Assembly (NCBI RefSeq): GCF_014638915.1
Contig: NZ_BMFQ01000003.1
Coordinates: forward strand, 372,001-436,000
Direction of reading: 5' to 3'
DNA from: Xanthomarina arctica
GTDB lineage: Bacteria > Bacteroidota > Bacteroidia > Flavobacteriales > Flavobacteriaceae
Length of the DNA stretch: 64,000 nucleotides
Numbering within the stretch: position 1 is the first letter of the stretch; every line of letters starts with the position of its first letter. The translations under genes and the position numbers were made by a program. This document shows, piece after piece, positions 26,994 to 36,348 of the stretch. Under the pieces are notes generated by a model that was not told where the DNA came from, did not search any database, and saw only the letters and a list, made by a program, of their open reading frames with translations.

Positions 26994-28598
26994 TTACTCT
27001 AAATTTAATATTAAAAACTCTCCTTTTAGAGGCTGCAAATTTAACATTAACTGCTGAATAAATTGGTCTCCATACTCCAAATAAAACTCAGAAAAATTAG
27101 CTTGTCGTTCTTGAAGACTCTGATTTGGAAATAATTCGTTTTGAAGTAAAACTACGCGGTCTAAAATCTCTTTTAATTTTCTTTTTTGAGCTTTTAATAA
27201 TCTTTTCTCAAGATTCTCTAAACCTTGAATTTGTTTCTTTTCTTGAGCAGAGACTGCTCCTAGAAATGACTTGTCCGTTTTATTAGCTAAATCGTATAAG
27301 TCTTCAAATTGCTTTTTTAAGAGATTCTTTTGGTTCGAAAAATCGATATCTATTTCCGAAAGTTTTCTGGTTACTTTTTCAATTAAGTCGACTTGATTCA
27401 GGAATAAATCTGCTAAAGTAAGCTCTAATTTTTCCAGTTTAGCCTGTTGCTTTTCTGACACTAACAAAGCAGAATTCCTAAGTAATAAAATAGGAAAAGG
27501 CACTTGATGTGCTTCAAAATTAGACTTTAGCTGAAACCAATAAGCCAATTCTCCACCTCCTCCAATATAACAAAGGTTTGGAAGAATCACTTCTTGATAT
27601 AAAGGTCTTAAAATAACATTGGGACTAAAACGCTCTGGGTACTCATTGAGGTGTTCTATTATCTCGTCCTTGCTCCATTTAATATTTGTATTTAGAACTT
27701 TAAAGATCTCTTCTTCAAAAACAATACGTTCTCTCAGATTTTTATTTAAATAAAATAAATTAATCTCTCTTGGATTAACTTGTATCTTATAGTTCTCGGT
27801 TAAGGTATTCAGTTGTTCAGAAGTCTCAGTAACTTTCTTGAAAGACGTTTGATTTAGTAATTCGTCTTTTGCATTAGGAATAAATTCACGCTTTAAATCT
27901 GTATCATTTCCATCAATTATAACAAGACCTGTTTCTGCAAACATCTCGTTTACCAAATATCTGGTGGCATCGGTTAAATTAGCATGTTTGGTATAAGCCT
28001 TTTCAAACAAAATCTTTAAACTTTCAGCATTTTGTCCAGAATTTAAATGCGATCCAAACAGATCTGATATTTGTTGTAACCCTTCTAAATCTAATTCTCC
28101 TACAGCTCCTGAAGCATCTTTATTCCATCGGATTTTTTTACCTTCAAAATTAAAATAATTAATTTCCTCAAAATCATGATCTTCTGTTGCCATCCAATAA
28201 ACAGGTACAAAATTTTGCTTTGGATAGGCTTGTTTTAGCTCTTTGCATAGATTGATGGTAGAAATAATCTTATAGAAAAAATACAAAGGTCCTGTAAACA
28301 AATTAAGTTGATGACCCGTTGTAATTGTGAAGGTATTTTCTTCTAGTAAAGATTGAATATTTTGATCTGTAAGCGATGAAATTTTCAGGTCTTGATATTG
28401 ATGTTTTAAACTGGACACCAAAGTTGTTCTAGACTTTTCTGAAAAAGATATTCCTTTTTCTTCTATTTGATTTTTAAAATTCCCCAGGTTAGGAAACCTA
28501 TTATAGAAAGGTTTTAGATGGTCTTCTTCATCTAAATAATTACAAATTAAAGCTGAGAAATAATTGGTGTCTTTAAAGGGGATACAGTCTGATGGCAT
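26994..28598 (-). CDS. bshC: Bacillithiol biosynthesis cysteine-adding enzyme BshC
   Basis: BshC adds cysteine to glucosaminyl-malate, the last step of bacillithiol synthesis. The 534-residue length is typical. Visible family features are LLEENTFTITTGHQLNLFTGPLYFFYKI (about 83-112), the segment VYWMATEDHDFEEINYF (about 133-149), YIGGGGELAYWFQLK near 350, and a long C-terminal coiled coil (about 395-505) with many Lys/Leu heptads. BshA and BshB are not in this window. A minus-strand TATCTTTA at about 28630 is a possible promoter. Co-transcription with the decarboxylase is likely (4 bp). Confidence 0.93.
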   Translation of the reverse strand: MPSDCIPFKDTNYFSALICNYLDEEDHLKPFYNRFPNLGNFKNQIEEKGISFSEKSRTTLVSSLKHQYQDLKISSLTDQNIQSLLEENTFTITTGHQLNLFTGPLYFFYKIISTINLCKELKQAYPKQNFVPVYWMATEDHDFEEINYFNFEGKKIRWNKDASGAVGELDLEGLQQISDLFGSHLNSGQNAESLKILFEKAYTKHANLTDATRYLVNEMFAETGLVIIDGNDTDLKREFIPNAKDELLNQTSFKKVTETSEQLNTLTENYKIQVNPREINLFYLNKNLRERIVFEEEIFKVLNTNIKWSKDEIIEHLNEYPERFSPNVILRPLYQEVILPNLCYIGGGGELAYWFQLKSNFEAHQVPFPILLLRNSALLVSEKQQAKLEKLELTLADLFLNQVDLIEKVTRKLSEIDIDFSNQKNLLKKQFEDLYDLANKTDKSFLGAVSAQEKKQIQGLENLEKRLLKAQKRKLKEILDRVVLLQNELFPNQSLQERQANFSEFYLEYGDQFIQQLMLNLQPLKGEFLILNLE

Positions 28599-28715
28599 AG
28601 TGTTTCTTTACTGTTTTTAAAAAAGTAAAGATACGGTTTATAGTCTTAAAAATAACTTAAAATATATGTGGTTTAGAGCTAGAAAGAATACTTATATTTA
28701 CCTAAAAATAGAGAT

Positions 28716-29297
28716 ATGCTTGGTTTAAAATTAGCTACAGACCCAAGATGGGTTGATATTGTTGAAACGAATATTGAAGAAATCTTAACAGATCACGCTT
28801 GGTGCGAACAAAAAGCAGCTACGAATGCTATTACTATTATCACGCTAAATTCGGAACATGAAGATTTAGTTACGGAATTGCTTGCTTTGGCAAAAGAAGA
28901 ACTTGAACATTTTCAAATGGTACATGACATTATCAAAAAACGAGGTTATACACTTGGACGCGAACGCAAGGATAGTTACGTCAATGAGCTTTATAAGTTT
29001 ATGAATAAAGGCGGAAGCAGAGTTCAAAGCATGGTAGATAGACTTTTGTTTTCAGCCATGATTGAAGCCAGAAGTTGCGAACGTTTTAAACTTTTATCTC
29101 AAAAAATTAAAGATCCAGAGCTTTCTAAATTTTATCATGAATTAATGATTAGTGAAGCTGGACATTACACAACTTTTATTGGATTTGCCCGACAATATGG
29201 CCAAGATGTAGATGTAGACAAGCGCTGGAAAGAATTAATAGAATTTGAAGGAGAAGTAATTAAAAGCTACGGAAAGGAAGAAACAATGCATGGTTAA
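28716..29297 (+). CDS. miaE: tRNA-(ms2io6A)-hydroxylase MiaE
   Basis: A 193-residue non-haem diiron monooxygenase that hydroxylates the isopentenyl group of 2-methylthio-N6-isopentenyladenosine at tRNA position 37. The ferritin-like four-helix fold supplies the ligands: EELEHFQ (about 66-72), EARSCERF and SEAGHYTTF (about 147-155). It diverges from bshC across a 117-bp spacer, with TATATTTA about 20 bases upstream as a weak -7 element. MiaE is found in several Bacteroidota. Confidence 0.95.
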   Translation: MLGLKLATDPRWVDIVETNIEEILTDHAWCEQKAATNAITIITLNSEHEDLVTELLALAKEELEHFQMVHDIIKKRGYTLGRERKDSYVNELYKFMNKGGSRVQSMVDRLLFSAMIEARSCERFKLLSQKIKDPELSKFYHELMISEAGHYTTFIGFARQYGQDVDVDKRWKELIEFEGEVIKSYGKEETMHG

Positions 29298-29401
29298 ATA
29301 TTCTTAAGGATTATGTTATTTATTAAATAATAATATATTTTTATTGTTTTTCAATAAATTTTTATTGATATTTGCTTTAAATAATTTTAAATCGAATAAT
29401 A

Positions 29402-29941
29402 ATGAAAACACAAACCGACCTTATTCTTACAGCCATGAAAGTGATCTTTTGGGTTGTATTTATTGGATTATGCATTAAAACAGGGGCTTTACTAATCTCT
29501 TTTATTGTAAGCTTGGCAGTAAACCCAGAAGCTGCAAGTAATTTATACCTAGGACTTGATTTATCTGAATTACAAAACACCAATCAGTGGTATTACATTC
29601 ATGTAGCAAGTTTCATTATTTCTATTTCAGCTTTAAAAGGGTATTTAGCCTTTTTGGTTCTCAAGATTTTCTCAAAAATTGATTTTAAAAAACCTTTTAC
29701 TGAAGCTACCTCTTTATTAATCAGCAAGATTAGCCATATTGCTTTAGGCATTGGGGTTTTAGCCATTATAGCAAGCAGATATAATATTTGGCTTATTAGA
29801 AGCAAAGAATCTATACTTGACACACAGTACTATTTAGACGGAGGCAAGGAATTTCTACTTCTGGCAGGAATTATTTTTATCATTTCTCTCATCTTCAAAA
29901 AAGGGATTGATTTGCAAACCGAAAATGAACTAACTGTATAA
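29402..29941 (+). CDS. DUF2975 membrane protein
   Basis: A 179-residue protein with four hydrophobic segments (about 10-40, 63-90, 110-130, 145-165) matching DUF2975. The family is nearly always encoded next to a small Xre/YozG-like regulator, as here (3 bp before the start of the 29945 gene), which implies an autoregulated two-gene unit. No biochemical function is established. Upstream there is an AT-rich 100-bp spacer with GATATTTGC as a weak promoter candidate. Confidence 0.85.
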   Translation: MKTQTDLILTAMKVIFWVVFIGLCIKTGALLISFIVSLAVNPEAASNLYLGLDLSELQNTNQWYYIHVASFIISISALKGYLAFLVLKIFSKIDFKKPFTEATSLLISKISHIALGIGVLAIIASRYNIWLIRSKESILDTQYYLDGGKEFLLLAGIIFIISLIFKKGIDLQTENELTV

Positions 29942-29944
29942 GTC

Positions 29945-30154
29945 ATGGCAATAACTGTAAATTTAGATGTTGTGATGGCCAAGCGAAAAATGTCCCTAAA
30001 TGAACTCTCAGAAAAAGTAGGCTTAACCTTAGCAAATTTATCCATTCTTAAAACGGGAAAAGCAAAAGCCATCAGATTTAGCACCTTGGAAGCTATTTGT
30101 GAAGCATTAGATTGCCAACCTGGAGATTTGTTGGTGAATGAACAAGACAGTTAG
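29945..30154 (+). CDS. Xre/YozG-like helix-turn-helix regulator
   Basis: A 69-residue Cro/CI-type protein made of a single HTH domain: MAKRKMSLNELSEKVGLTLANLSILKTGKAKAIRFSTLEAICEALDCQPGDLL. This length and ending are typical of the YozG-like partners of DUF2975 membrane proteins. It probably represses its own operon, possibly with the membrane protein modulating its activity (inference from the pairing). Confidence 0.92.
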   Translation: MAITVNLDVVMAKRKMSLNELSEKVGLTLANLSILKTGKAKAIRFSTLEAICEALDCQPGDLLVNEQDS

Positions 30155-30220
30155 TATTTGAATATTTTCCTGAAATACACTAACTTCGATTCTGCTAATT
30201 GGCAGACAGACCCAGTAAAT

Positions 30221-30858
30221 ATGAATCAAGAAGTAGATACTTATCTTAATAACCTTAAAAAATGGAATAAGGAATTAACGAAACTTCGCAAGCTCATCCT
30301 TGATTGTGGTTTGGACGAAGAATATAAATGGATGCATCCTTGCTATACCTATAAGAATAAAAATATTGTATTAATTCACGAGTTTAAAAATTATTGTGCG
30401 ATTCTTTTCCACAAGGGAGCCTTGTTGAAGGACTCCATGAATATTTTAGTCCATCAACAGAAAACACGCAATCTACAAGACAAATTAGGTTTACAAGTAC
30501 TTCAGAAATTAATGAACGTGAATCTGTAATCAAAGCCTATATTTATGAAGCTATTGAAGTTGAAAAAGCAGGCCTAGAGGTAAAAAAGAAAAAAACGTCA
30601 GAATTTGAAATGCCAGAAGAATTAAAGAAACTATTTGAAGTAAATCCGGAATTTAAAAAAGCCTTTAAAAATCTAACTGAAGGAAGACAAAGAGGTTATC
30701 TTTTACATTTTACTAAACCAAAACAAGCCAAAACCCGATTTTCACGAATTGAAACAAACATGGAAAGAATACTTGATGGTTATGGTTTAAACGATTGTAC
30801 TTGTGGATTATCTAAACGAAAACCTAATTGTGATGGCTCTCACAAACAATTAGAATAA
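30221..30858 (+). pseudogene. YdeI/OmpD-associated family protein, frameshifted, with C-terminal CDGSH motif
   Basis: Two overlapping frames together make one YdeI-family protein of about 212 residues. The first (ATG 30221; a TTG at 30158 is also in frame) carries the DUF1801-like domain to about FHKGALLKDSMNILVHQ. The homology continues in another frame with TENTQSTRQIRFTS. One missing A at about 30456-30457 (CAACAG for CAAACAG) restores continuity. The second half has the YdeI helix PEELKKLFEVNPEFKKAF and ends with CTCGLSKRKPNCDGSH, an exact CDGSH iron-sulfur consensus (C-x-C-x2-S-x3-P-x-C-D-G-S-H). It may be a real mutation, slippage-dependent expression or a sequencing error. Confidence 0.85.
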
Positions 30859-31212
30859 GTTGAAAAAGCAAGCTTGTTTTGACTTTGTGCCAGCAAATGG
30901 GTATTAAGTGTTAAATCAAAATCCTAAAAATAAAACAACTTACAACCTAAGTACTTAAATTAACTATGTTATTCCATCTATAAGAAGAAACTATATCTTT
31001 AAGTTACAGATTCTTCGCTTTGCTCTGAATGACAGAAACCCTTTTTTAAAACTCTAAGTCTATTATTTTTAGTGATTTTTTTAATTAAAAATCTAACTGT
31101 TTTTAACTAAATTTTAGTCTCTTCTCATTTAACTTTTCATCTAAAACATTCATGATAAAAACAAATCTTTAAACCCCTAATTTAATTACTTTAGCCGTTT
31201 ATCATTCACCTT
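30859..31212. other. 354-bp intergenic region with a degraded dispersed repeat
   Basis: No gene seen. Bases 31008-31031 (AGATTCTTCGCTTTGCTC, then TGAATGACA) match the arm of the TGTCATTC-type repeat found at 33724 and 54740. The M14 peptidase promoter should lie near 31180-31200, where TTACTTTAG is a weak -7 candidate. Confidence 0.5.
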
Positions 31213-33705
31213 ATGAAATCATATACAAAATTCCTTCTAATTGTTTCTGCTGTTTTCTGCACTTTCAATGTAACATCACAAAACATAAAGTCCCCTTCAG
31301 AATTTTTAGAATACGAATTGGGTACTCGGTTTACAAGATATCATCAAGTCATAGACTATTTCAAATATATAGCTGAAAGTATGCCTAATCAAGTCGTACT
31401 TGAAAAATATGGAGAAACCTATGAACATAGACCTCTATATCTAGCATATTTGAGTTCCAAAGACAATATGAGTAAGCGTGAGACCATTCAGCAAAACAAT
31501 TTAAAAAATGCTGGGATTTTAGATGGTACTTCTAACACAACAGATGTGGCCATTGTTTGGTTAAGTTATAATGTTCATGGTAATGAAGCGTCGAGTACAG
31601 AAGCATCAATGGAAACACTTTATACCCTAGTTACCCAGAAGCAAGACTGGCTAAACAATACCATGATTATCATTGATCCTTGCGTGAATCCTGATGGGCG
31701 TGATAGATATGTTAATTGGTATAATGAAACTGCAAGTACGCCATATGATTCCGACCAACAAGCCAGTGAATATGATGAGCCTTGGCCAAGAGGAAGAGCC
31801 AACCATTATCTGTTTGATTTGAACAGAGATTGGGTTTGGGCCTCGCAAACAGAAACCCAAGCGCGCATTAAAGTTTATAACAAATGGCTACCACAAATAC
31901 ATGTAGATTTTCATGAACAAGGCATTAATGAACCTTACTATTTTGCACCTGCAGCAGAACCTTTCCATGAAATAATTACCGATTGGCAACGTGATTTTCA
32001 AACGCAAATAGGACAAAATAATGCCTCTTATTTTGATAGAAACGGCTGGTTATACTTTACTCGAGAACGTTTCGATTTGTTATATCCAAGTTATGGAGAT
32101 ACGTATCCAACTTATTTAGGTGCCATTGGAATGACCTACGAACAAGGAGGACAATCTGGTTTAGGAATTATTAACGATGAAGGGATCGAGCTTACTTTAG
32201 TAGATCGCGTTGCACACCATAATGTCTCTGGTTTATCAACCGTAGAAATGGCTTCTAAAAATGCAAAAATACTAAATAGTGAATTCAAAAAATATTTTGA
32301 CAACAGCCAATTAAAATACAAAAGTTATGTGATGCAAGGCAATCAAGATAACATCAATGCGCTAAAAACCTTACTAGACACTCACGAAATTTCATATGGC
32401 AATGCGACAAAAGGAAAGGTTTCTGGTTACAATTATAATACATCAAAAGACGGCTCTTTAAACACATCAACCATGGATTTGGTAGTAAGTACCAAGCAGC
32501 CCAAAGGAAAAATGGTGACTGCTTTATTTGAACCTCAGTCTAAATTATCAGACTCGATAACCTACGATATTACTGCTTGGAGTCTGCCGTATGCTTATGG
32601 CTTGCAGGCTGTGGCTAGTAAAAGTTTGGCTTCTACTAGCGTTGCAGAAATTACTCCAATCAAGAACTCTATAAATACCCAAGCTGTTGCATATATTCTG
32701 AAATGGAATAGCATGGAAGATGCTACGTTTTTAGCCGACATATTAAAGCAAAACATAAAAGTTCGTTTTAGTGAAAAACCTTTTACCACTAGAAACCCAG
32801 AGCAGTTTTTTGATAGAGGCTCTCTAATTATTACTAGAGGCGATAATAAAAATGTTACGGATTTTGACGCTAAAGTAATTGAAGCTGCTAACAAATTTAA
32901 TAGACATGCTTTTGCAGCCACCAGTGGTTTTTCAAAATCAGGACCTGATTTTGGCTCGCCAGACGTTAAATTGATAAGACCCCCAAAAATCGCTATGCTT
33001 TCTGGTAATAGCACCTATTCCTTAAGTTATGGAGAATTGTGGTACTTTTTTGAGCAAGAATTACAATATCCCGTAACTTCCATAAATACAAATAGTTTTG
33101 ACGGTGTTAACTTAAACAAATACACCATCTTAATTCTTGCTAATGGGAATTACAAAGATCTTTTTGATGAAGCCAATATAGAAAAACTTCAAGATTGGGT
33201 TCGTAAAGGAGGAAAAGTGATTGCGATAGATGGAGCTTTAAAAAGTTTTGCCGATAAGGACGGGTTTAGTTTGAAAATGAATACATTTCCTAAAGATTCT
33301 ACAAAAACCAACATCATCCCATATGCTGAAAGAGAACGAAATGATACTAACGACTTAATTACAGGAGCTATTTTTAGAACTACGGTAGATAACACACATC
33401 CTATGGCCTTTGGATATGGGAAGGAATATTTTACATTAAAACAAGGAAGTGAATCTTACAGCTTATTGGAAGCAGATTATAATATTGCCTATTTAGGAGA
33501 TCAACCTAAAAATGTTGCAGGTTTTGCCGGAAAAGAAGCTCTGAAAAAACTAGATAATTCTTTGGTGTTTGGAGAAGAGCGCTTAGGAAATGGGAGTATG
33601 ATTTATATGGTAGATAATACCTTATTTAGAAATTTCTGGCAAAATGGGAAGCTCTTTTTTGTAAATGCCATTTTCTTTGTTAATAACAATGCATTTGAAT
33701 TATAA
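31213..33705 (+). CDS. Secreted M14-family zinc carboxypeptidase
   Basis: An 830-residue protein with a signal peptide (about 1-23, ending VTSQ). The M14 domain has the zinc motif H122-x2-E125 in NVHGNEASS, substrate-binding NPDGRDRY (about 159-166), the third zinc ligand in HVDFHEQG (H234 region) and a probable catalytic glutamate in GMTYEQGG. After about residue 370 two further domains follow; the latter (PPKIAMLSGNSTYSLSYGELWYFF onward) resembles a class I amidotransferase-like Rossmann fold lacking an obvious catalytic triad. Similar long M14 proteins are common in Bacteroidota as periplasmic or secreted peptidases. It is monocistronic. Confidence 0.93.
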   Translation: MKSYTKFLLIVSAVFCTFNVTSQNIKSPSEFLEYELGTRFTRYHQVIDYFKYIAESMPNQVVLEKYGETYEHRPLYLAYLSSKDNMSKRETIQQNNLKNAGILDGTSNTTDVAIVWLSYNVHGNEASSTEASMETLYTLVTQKQDWLNNTMIIIDPCVNPDGRDRYVNWYNETASTPYDSDQQASEYDEPWPRGRANHYLFDLNRDWVWASQTETQARIKVYNKWLPQIHVDFHEQGINEPYYFAPAAEPFHEIITDWQRDFQTQIGQNNASYFDRNGWLYFTRERFDLLYPSYGDTYPTYLGAIGMTYEQGGQSGLGIINDEGIELTLVDRVAHHNVSGLSTVEMASKNAKILNSEFKKYFDNSQLKYKSYVMQGNQDNINALKTLLDTHEISYGNATKGKVSGYNYNTSKDGSLNTSTMDLVVSTKQPKGKMVTALFEPQSKLSDSITYDITAWSLPYAYGLQAVASKSLASTSVAEITPIKNSINTQAVAYILKWNSMEDATFLADILKQNIKVRFSEKPFTTRNPEQFFDRGSLIITRGDNKNVTDFDAKVIEAANKFNRHAFAATSGFSKSGPDFGSPDVKLIRPPKIAMLSGNSTYSLSYGELWYFFEQELQYPVTSINTNSFDGVNLNKYTILILANGNYKDLFDEANIEKLQDWVRKGGKVIAIDGALKSFADKDGFSLKMNTFPKDSTKTNIIPYAERERNDTNDLITGAIFRTTVDNTHPMAFGYGKEYFTLKQGSESYSLLEADYNIAYLGDQPKNVAGFAGKEALKKLDNSLVFGEERLGNGSMIYMVDNTLFRNFWQNGKLFFVNAIFFVNNNAFEL

Positions 33706-34014
33706 TAAATATTTGTAAACAACATGTCATTCCGAAGCCAGGAGGAATCTATGAGTTTAAGTGACAGATTCTTCTTTTTGTACTTTGACTCCTTTTTCAT
33801 TTGTACTTCAGTGGACATGTGGGCTCAGTGTGACCCTATAAATGACAGAAACATCTCCGTAAAAGTCGACCTTGGTTTAACAGCCGAGTAAATTAACTTA
33901 TTGTGAACCTAGTGGAGGTTTAAAATGTGTTTAAACTAGTCTTAATCAATACTTAAGAAATCCAGATAACATTCAATTATTTTACCTACCTTTGACGTTA
34001 GTAACGTTAAAGAT
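33706..34014. other. 309-bp intergenic region with TGTCATTC repeat and higBA promoter
   Basis: Bases 33724-33772 (TGTCATTCCGAAG, GAGGAATCT, then AGATTCTTC) are a copy of the dispersed inverted repeat, and 33835-33850 (AATGACAG) is its far arm. The last 30 bases hold the higBA promoter and operator. Nothing else is recognised. Confidence 0.6.
33987..34007 (+). promoter_or_regulatory. higBA promoter and palindromic operator
   Basis: TACCTTTG (33987-33994) fits the -7 consensus. It is directly followed by ACGTTA-G-TAACGT (33995-34007), a perfect palindrome over the expected transcription start, 8 bases before the toxin ATG. HigA-type antitoxins autorepress through such sites. Confidence 0.75.
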
Positions 34015-34296
34015 ATGATATTATCCTTTGGCTCAAAAGAAACAGAACAAATTTGGAACGGTATTCGGGTTAAGAAAATGCCGATTGAAATTCAGAACGT
34101 GGGACGTCGAAAATTAAGAATGTTGAATAATTCAGAGGACATTGCCGATTTGCGAATTCCACCATCAAACCGACTAGAAAAACTGACTGGAAGATTAAGT
34201 GAATTTTACAGCATTCGGATTAATAAACAATGGAGGATTATCTTTATTTGGGACAAAAGAAACGCTAGTGAAGTGGAAATAATAGATTATCATTAA
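34015..34296 (+). CDS. higB: HigB-type toxin (RelE/ParE superfamily)
   Basis: A 93-residue protein with the HigB pattern: KETEQIWNG near the start, RRKLRMLNNSEDIADLRIPPSNRLEKL in the middle and FYSIRINKQWRIIFIWD near the end. HigB toxins are ribosome-dependent mRNA endoribonucleases. The toxin-first order, 11 bp before the antitoxin, is characteristic of higBA. All core elements appear intact, so the module is probably functional. Confidence 0.93.
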   Translation: MILSFGSKETEQIWNGIRVKKMPIEIQNVGRRKLRMLNNSEDIADLRIPPSNRLEKLTGRLSEFYSIRINKQWRIIFIWDKRNASEVEIIDYH

Positions 34297-34307
34297 ATGA
34301 TGAAAAA

Positions 34308-34610
34308 ATGGAGAAATTAGCAAATATACATCCTGGAGAAATCTTAAATCACGAATTTCTTGAGCCTTTTGAAATTACAGCATACCGTCTTTCAAAGGAT
34401 TTGAAAATTCCGCAGACCAGAATTTCAGAAATCATAAAAGGAAATCGCCGAATTACAGCAGACACAGCTTTACGTTTAAGTAAATATTTTGGGAATTCTG
34501 CCAAATTCTGGCTCGGAATCCAAGATGATTATGATATTGAAGAAGAAAAAGAAAATAAAAAAGAAGAACTAAACGATATAAAAAAGTTCGCTGATAAAAA
34601 TGTAGCCTAA
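34308..34610 (+). CDS. higA: HigA-type antitoxin (Xre family)
   Basis: A 100-residue protein: HPGEILNHEFLEPFEITAYRLSKDL is the HigA start, followed by an HTH (IPQTRISEIIKGNRRITADTALRLSKYFG) and a charged tail (about 83-100). It neutralises HigB and should repress the operon through the palindrome at 33995-34007. The operon ends before a terminator hairpin at 34738. Confidence 0.94.
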   Translation: MEKLANIHPGEILNHEFLEPFEITAYRLSKDLKIPQTRISEIIKGNRRITADTALRLSKYFGNSAKFWLGIQDDYDIEEEKENKKEELNDIKKFADKNVA

Positions 34611-34737
34611 TACCTTAATTAATGTTTAAGAAAAGAAGTGAAACTCTTAACATACATCTTTAGTCTGCCGTTAAATTAGATTAGTTCAAAAACAACCTTG
34701 TCATTCTGAAGAAATGAGGAATTTATATATTCTAAAC

Positions 34738-34771
34738 ACAGAACCCTGTCATTTTCACGACAGGGTTCTGT
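34738..34771. terminator. Strong hairpin between higA and rimO
   Basis: ACAGAACCCTGTC, an eight-base loop and GACAGGGTTCTGT, followed by ATTTATTTT on the plus strand. It separates higA from the convergent rimO gene. The arms also include part of a dispersed repeat (TGTCATTCTGAAG at 34699), so its origin may be repeat-derived. Confidence 0.75.
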
Positions 34772-34784
34772 ATTTATTTTATGT

Positions 34785-34816
34785 ATTAGTTGCTTTGCAG
34801 ATTAGTTGCTTTGCAT
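34785..34816. repeat. 16-bp direct duplication near rimO 3' end
   Basis: ATTAGTTGCTTTGCAG (34785-34800) is followed directly by ATTAGTTGCTTTGCAT (34801-34816), 15 of 16 identical. It lies 53 bp beyond the rimO stop. Confidence 0.85.
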
Positions 34817-34868
34817 GCACTTCGACTCACTTCAACTTGGTTCAGTAATCAGCGATTAGTGTGACACT

Positions 34869-36176
34869 CTAAACAACAGCTACTTCAGCATAAAGATCAA
34901 AATCTGCCGCTTCCGTTATAATAACATTAGCAAACTCCCCTGTTTTTAAGTAGGTTTTAGTTGCATCTATAAGAACTTCGTTATCTACGTCTGGAGAATC
35001 AAACTCCGTACGTCCAACAAAATATTCACCTTCTTTTCTATCGATAACCACTTTAAATGTTTGTCCGATTCTAGCTTGGTTTAACTCCCAAGAAATTTGA
35101 GACTGTACTTCCATAATCTGATTCGCGCGATCTTGTTTTACATCTTCTGGCACATTATCTTCCAAGTTATAAGCATGTGTGTTTTCTTCATGACTATAAG
35201 TGAAACAACCCAAACGCTCAAAACGCATGTCTGTAACCCACTGTTTTAATTCTTGGAAATCTTCTTCAGTTTCTCCAGGATATCCAACAATAAGAGTCGT
35301 TCTAATAGTCATTTCTGGAACCTCTTTTCTAAACTCCTTAAGTAACTTAGTTGTTTTCTCTTTGGTTGTACCACGACGCATACTTTTTAAAATATGATCT
35401 GATATATGTTGTAAGGGAATATCTATATAATTACAAACTTTAGGCTCACGATTCATAACATCCAACACATCCATAGGGAATCCTGTAGGAAATGCGTAAT
35501 GCAATCTAATCCACTCAATACCTTCTACTTTTACAAGAGCCTCAAGTAGCTCAGCAAGGTTTCTCTTTTTGTATAAATCTAGGCCGTAATAAGTTAAATC
35601 TTGTGCGATAAGAATCAATTCTTTAACACCATTAGCTGCTAATTTTTCAGCTTCAATAACAATCTCTTCAATAGGTGTCGATCTGTGTTTTCCACGCATA
35701 ATTGGAATGGCACAAAAACTACAAGGTCTGTCGCAACCTTCAGCTATTTTTAAATAAGCATAGTTTTTAGGAGTCGTAGTTAAACGTTCACCAATCAATT
35801 CGTGTTTATAATCTGCCCCTAAAGCCTTTAATAAAGCTGGCAATTCGGTTGTCCCAAAATACTGATCCACATTTGGAATTTCTTTTTGTAAGTCTGGCTT
35901 ATAACGTTCGCTTAAACATCCAGTCACAAAAACTTTATCCACTTCACCATCTTCTTTTTTCTGCATAAAATCAAGAATGGTATTAATACTTTCTTCTTTG
36001 GCATTATTAATAAAACCACAAGTATTTATAACCACAATATTTCCTTCCTCTTCATGTACAACATCTTTACCACTGGCTTTAAGTTGTCCCATTAACACTT
36101 CGCTATCGTAAACATTTTTACTACAGCCAAGAGTTATCACATTGATTTTGTTCTTTTTAAGCGATTTTGTTCTCAT
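34869..36176 (-). CDS. rimO: Ribosomal protein S12 methylthiotransferase RimO
   Basis: RimO methylthiolates an aspartate of S12 using two 4Fe-4S clusters and SAM. The 435-residue protein has the UPF0004 cluster cysteines C18, C53 and C87, the radical-SAM motif C148-x3-C152-x2-C155 in AEGCDRPCSFCAIP, GYPGETEEDF near 300 and a C-terminal TRAM domain. It lies last in the rpmB-rpmG-DUF4295-ftsY-rimO order, but the lipoprotein gene between it and ftsY is on the other strand, and rimO has its own TATATTTG promoter candidate. Confidence 0.96.
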   Translation of the reverse strand: MRTKSLKKNKINVITLGCSKNVYDSEVLMGQLKASGKDVVHEEEGNIVVINTCGFINNAKEESINTILDFMQKKEDGEVDKVFVTGCLSERYKPDLQKEIPNVDQYFGTTELPALLKALGADYKHELIGERLTTTPKNYAYLKIAEGCDRPCSFCAIPIMRGKHRSTPIEEIVIEAEKLAANGVKELILIAQDLTYYGLDLYKKRNLAELLEALVKVEGIEWIRLHYAFPTGFPMDVLDVMNREPKVCNYIDIPLQHISDHILKSMRRGTTKEKTTKLLKEFRKEVPEMTIRTTLIVGYPGETEEDFQELKQWVTDMRFERLGCFTYSHEENTHAYNLEDNVPEDVKQDRANQIMEVQSQISWELNQARIGQTFKVVIDRKEGEYFVGRTEFDSPDVDNEVLIDATKTYLKTGEFANVIITEAADFDLYAEVAVV

Positions 36177-36234
36177 ATATTTTTACTACGAAAGTGGAGA
36201 TTTTTTTTATTAATAACACCATTTTTACAGACTG

Positions 36235-36242
36235 CAAATATA
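36235..36242 (-). promoter_or_regulatory. Candidate -7 element (TATATTTG) of rimO
   Basis: Minus-strand TATATTTGCA matches the TAnnTTTG consensus, 58 bases before the rimO start. No -33 TTG at 18-20 bases. Confidence 0.5.
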
Positions 36243-36348
36243 GTCTTCTTTTTAGAGTTTATTACACATTTTAAAAATTGAAGTATAATCTTCCATTATA
36301 AGGCAACAATTTCTATATTAGCTTGTCCTAATTCTAATAAAAACTACT

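Noticed and set aside
30394-30858. An independent gene starting at GTG 30394
   Set aside because: Its first residues are out-of-frame with the YdeI homology; it is the second half of a frameshifted gene.
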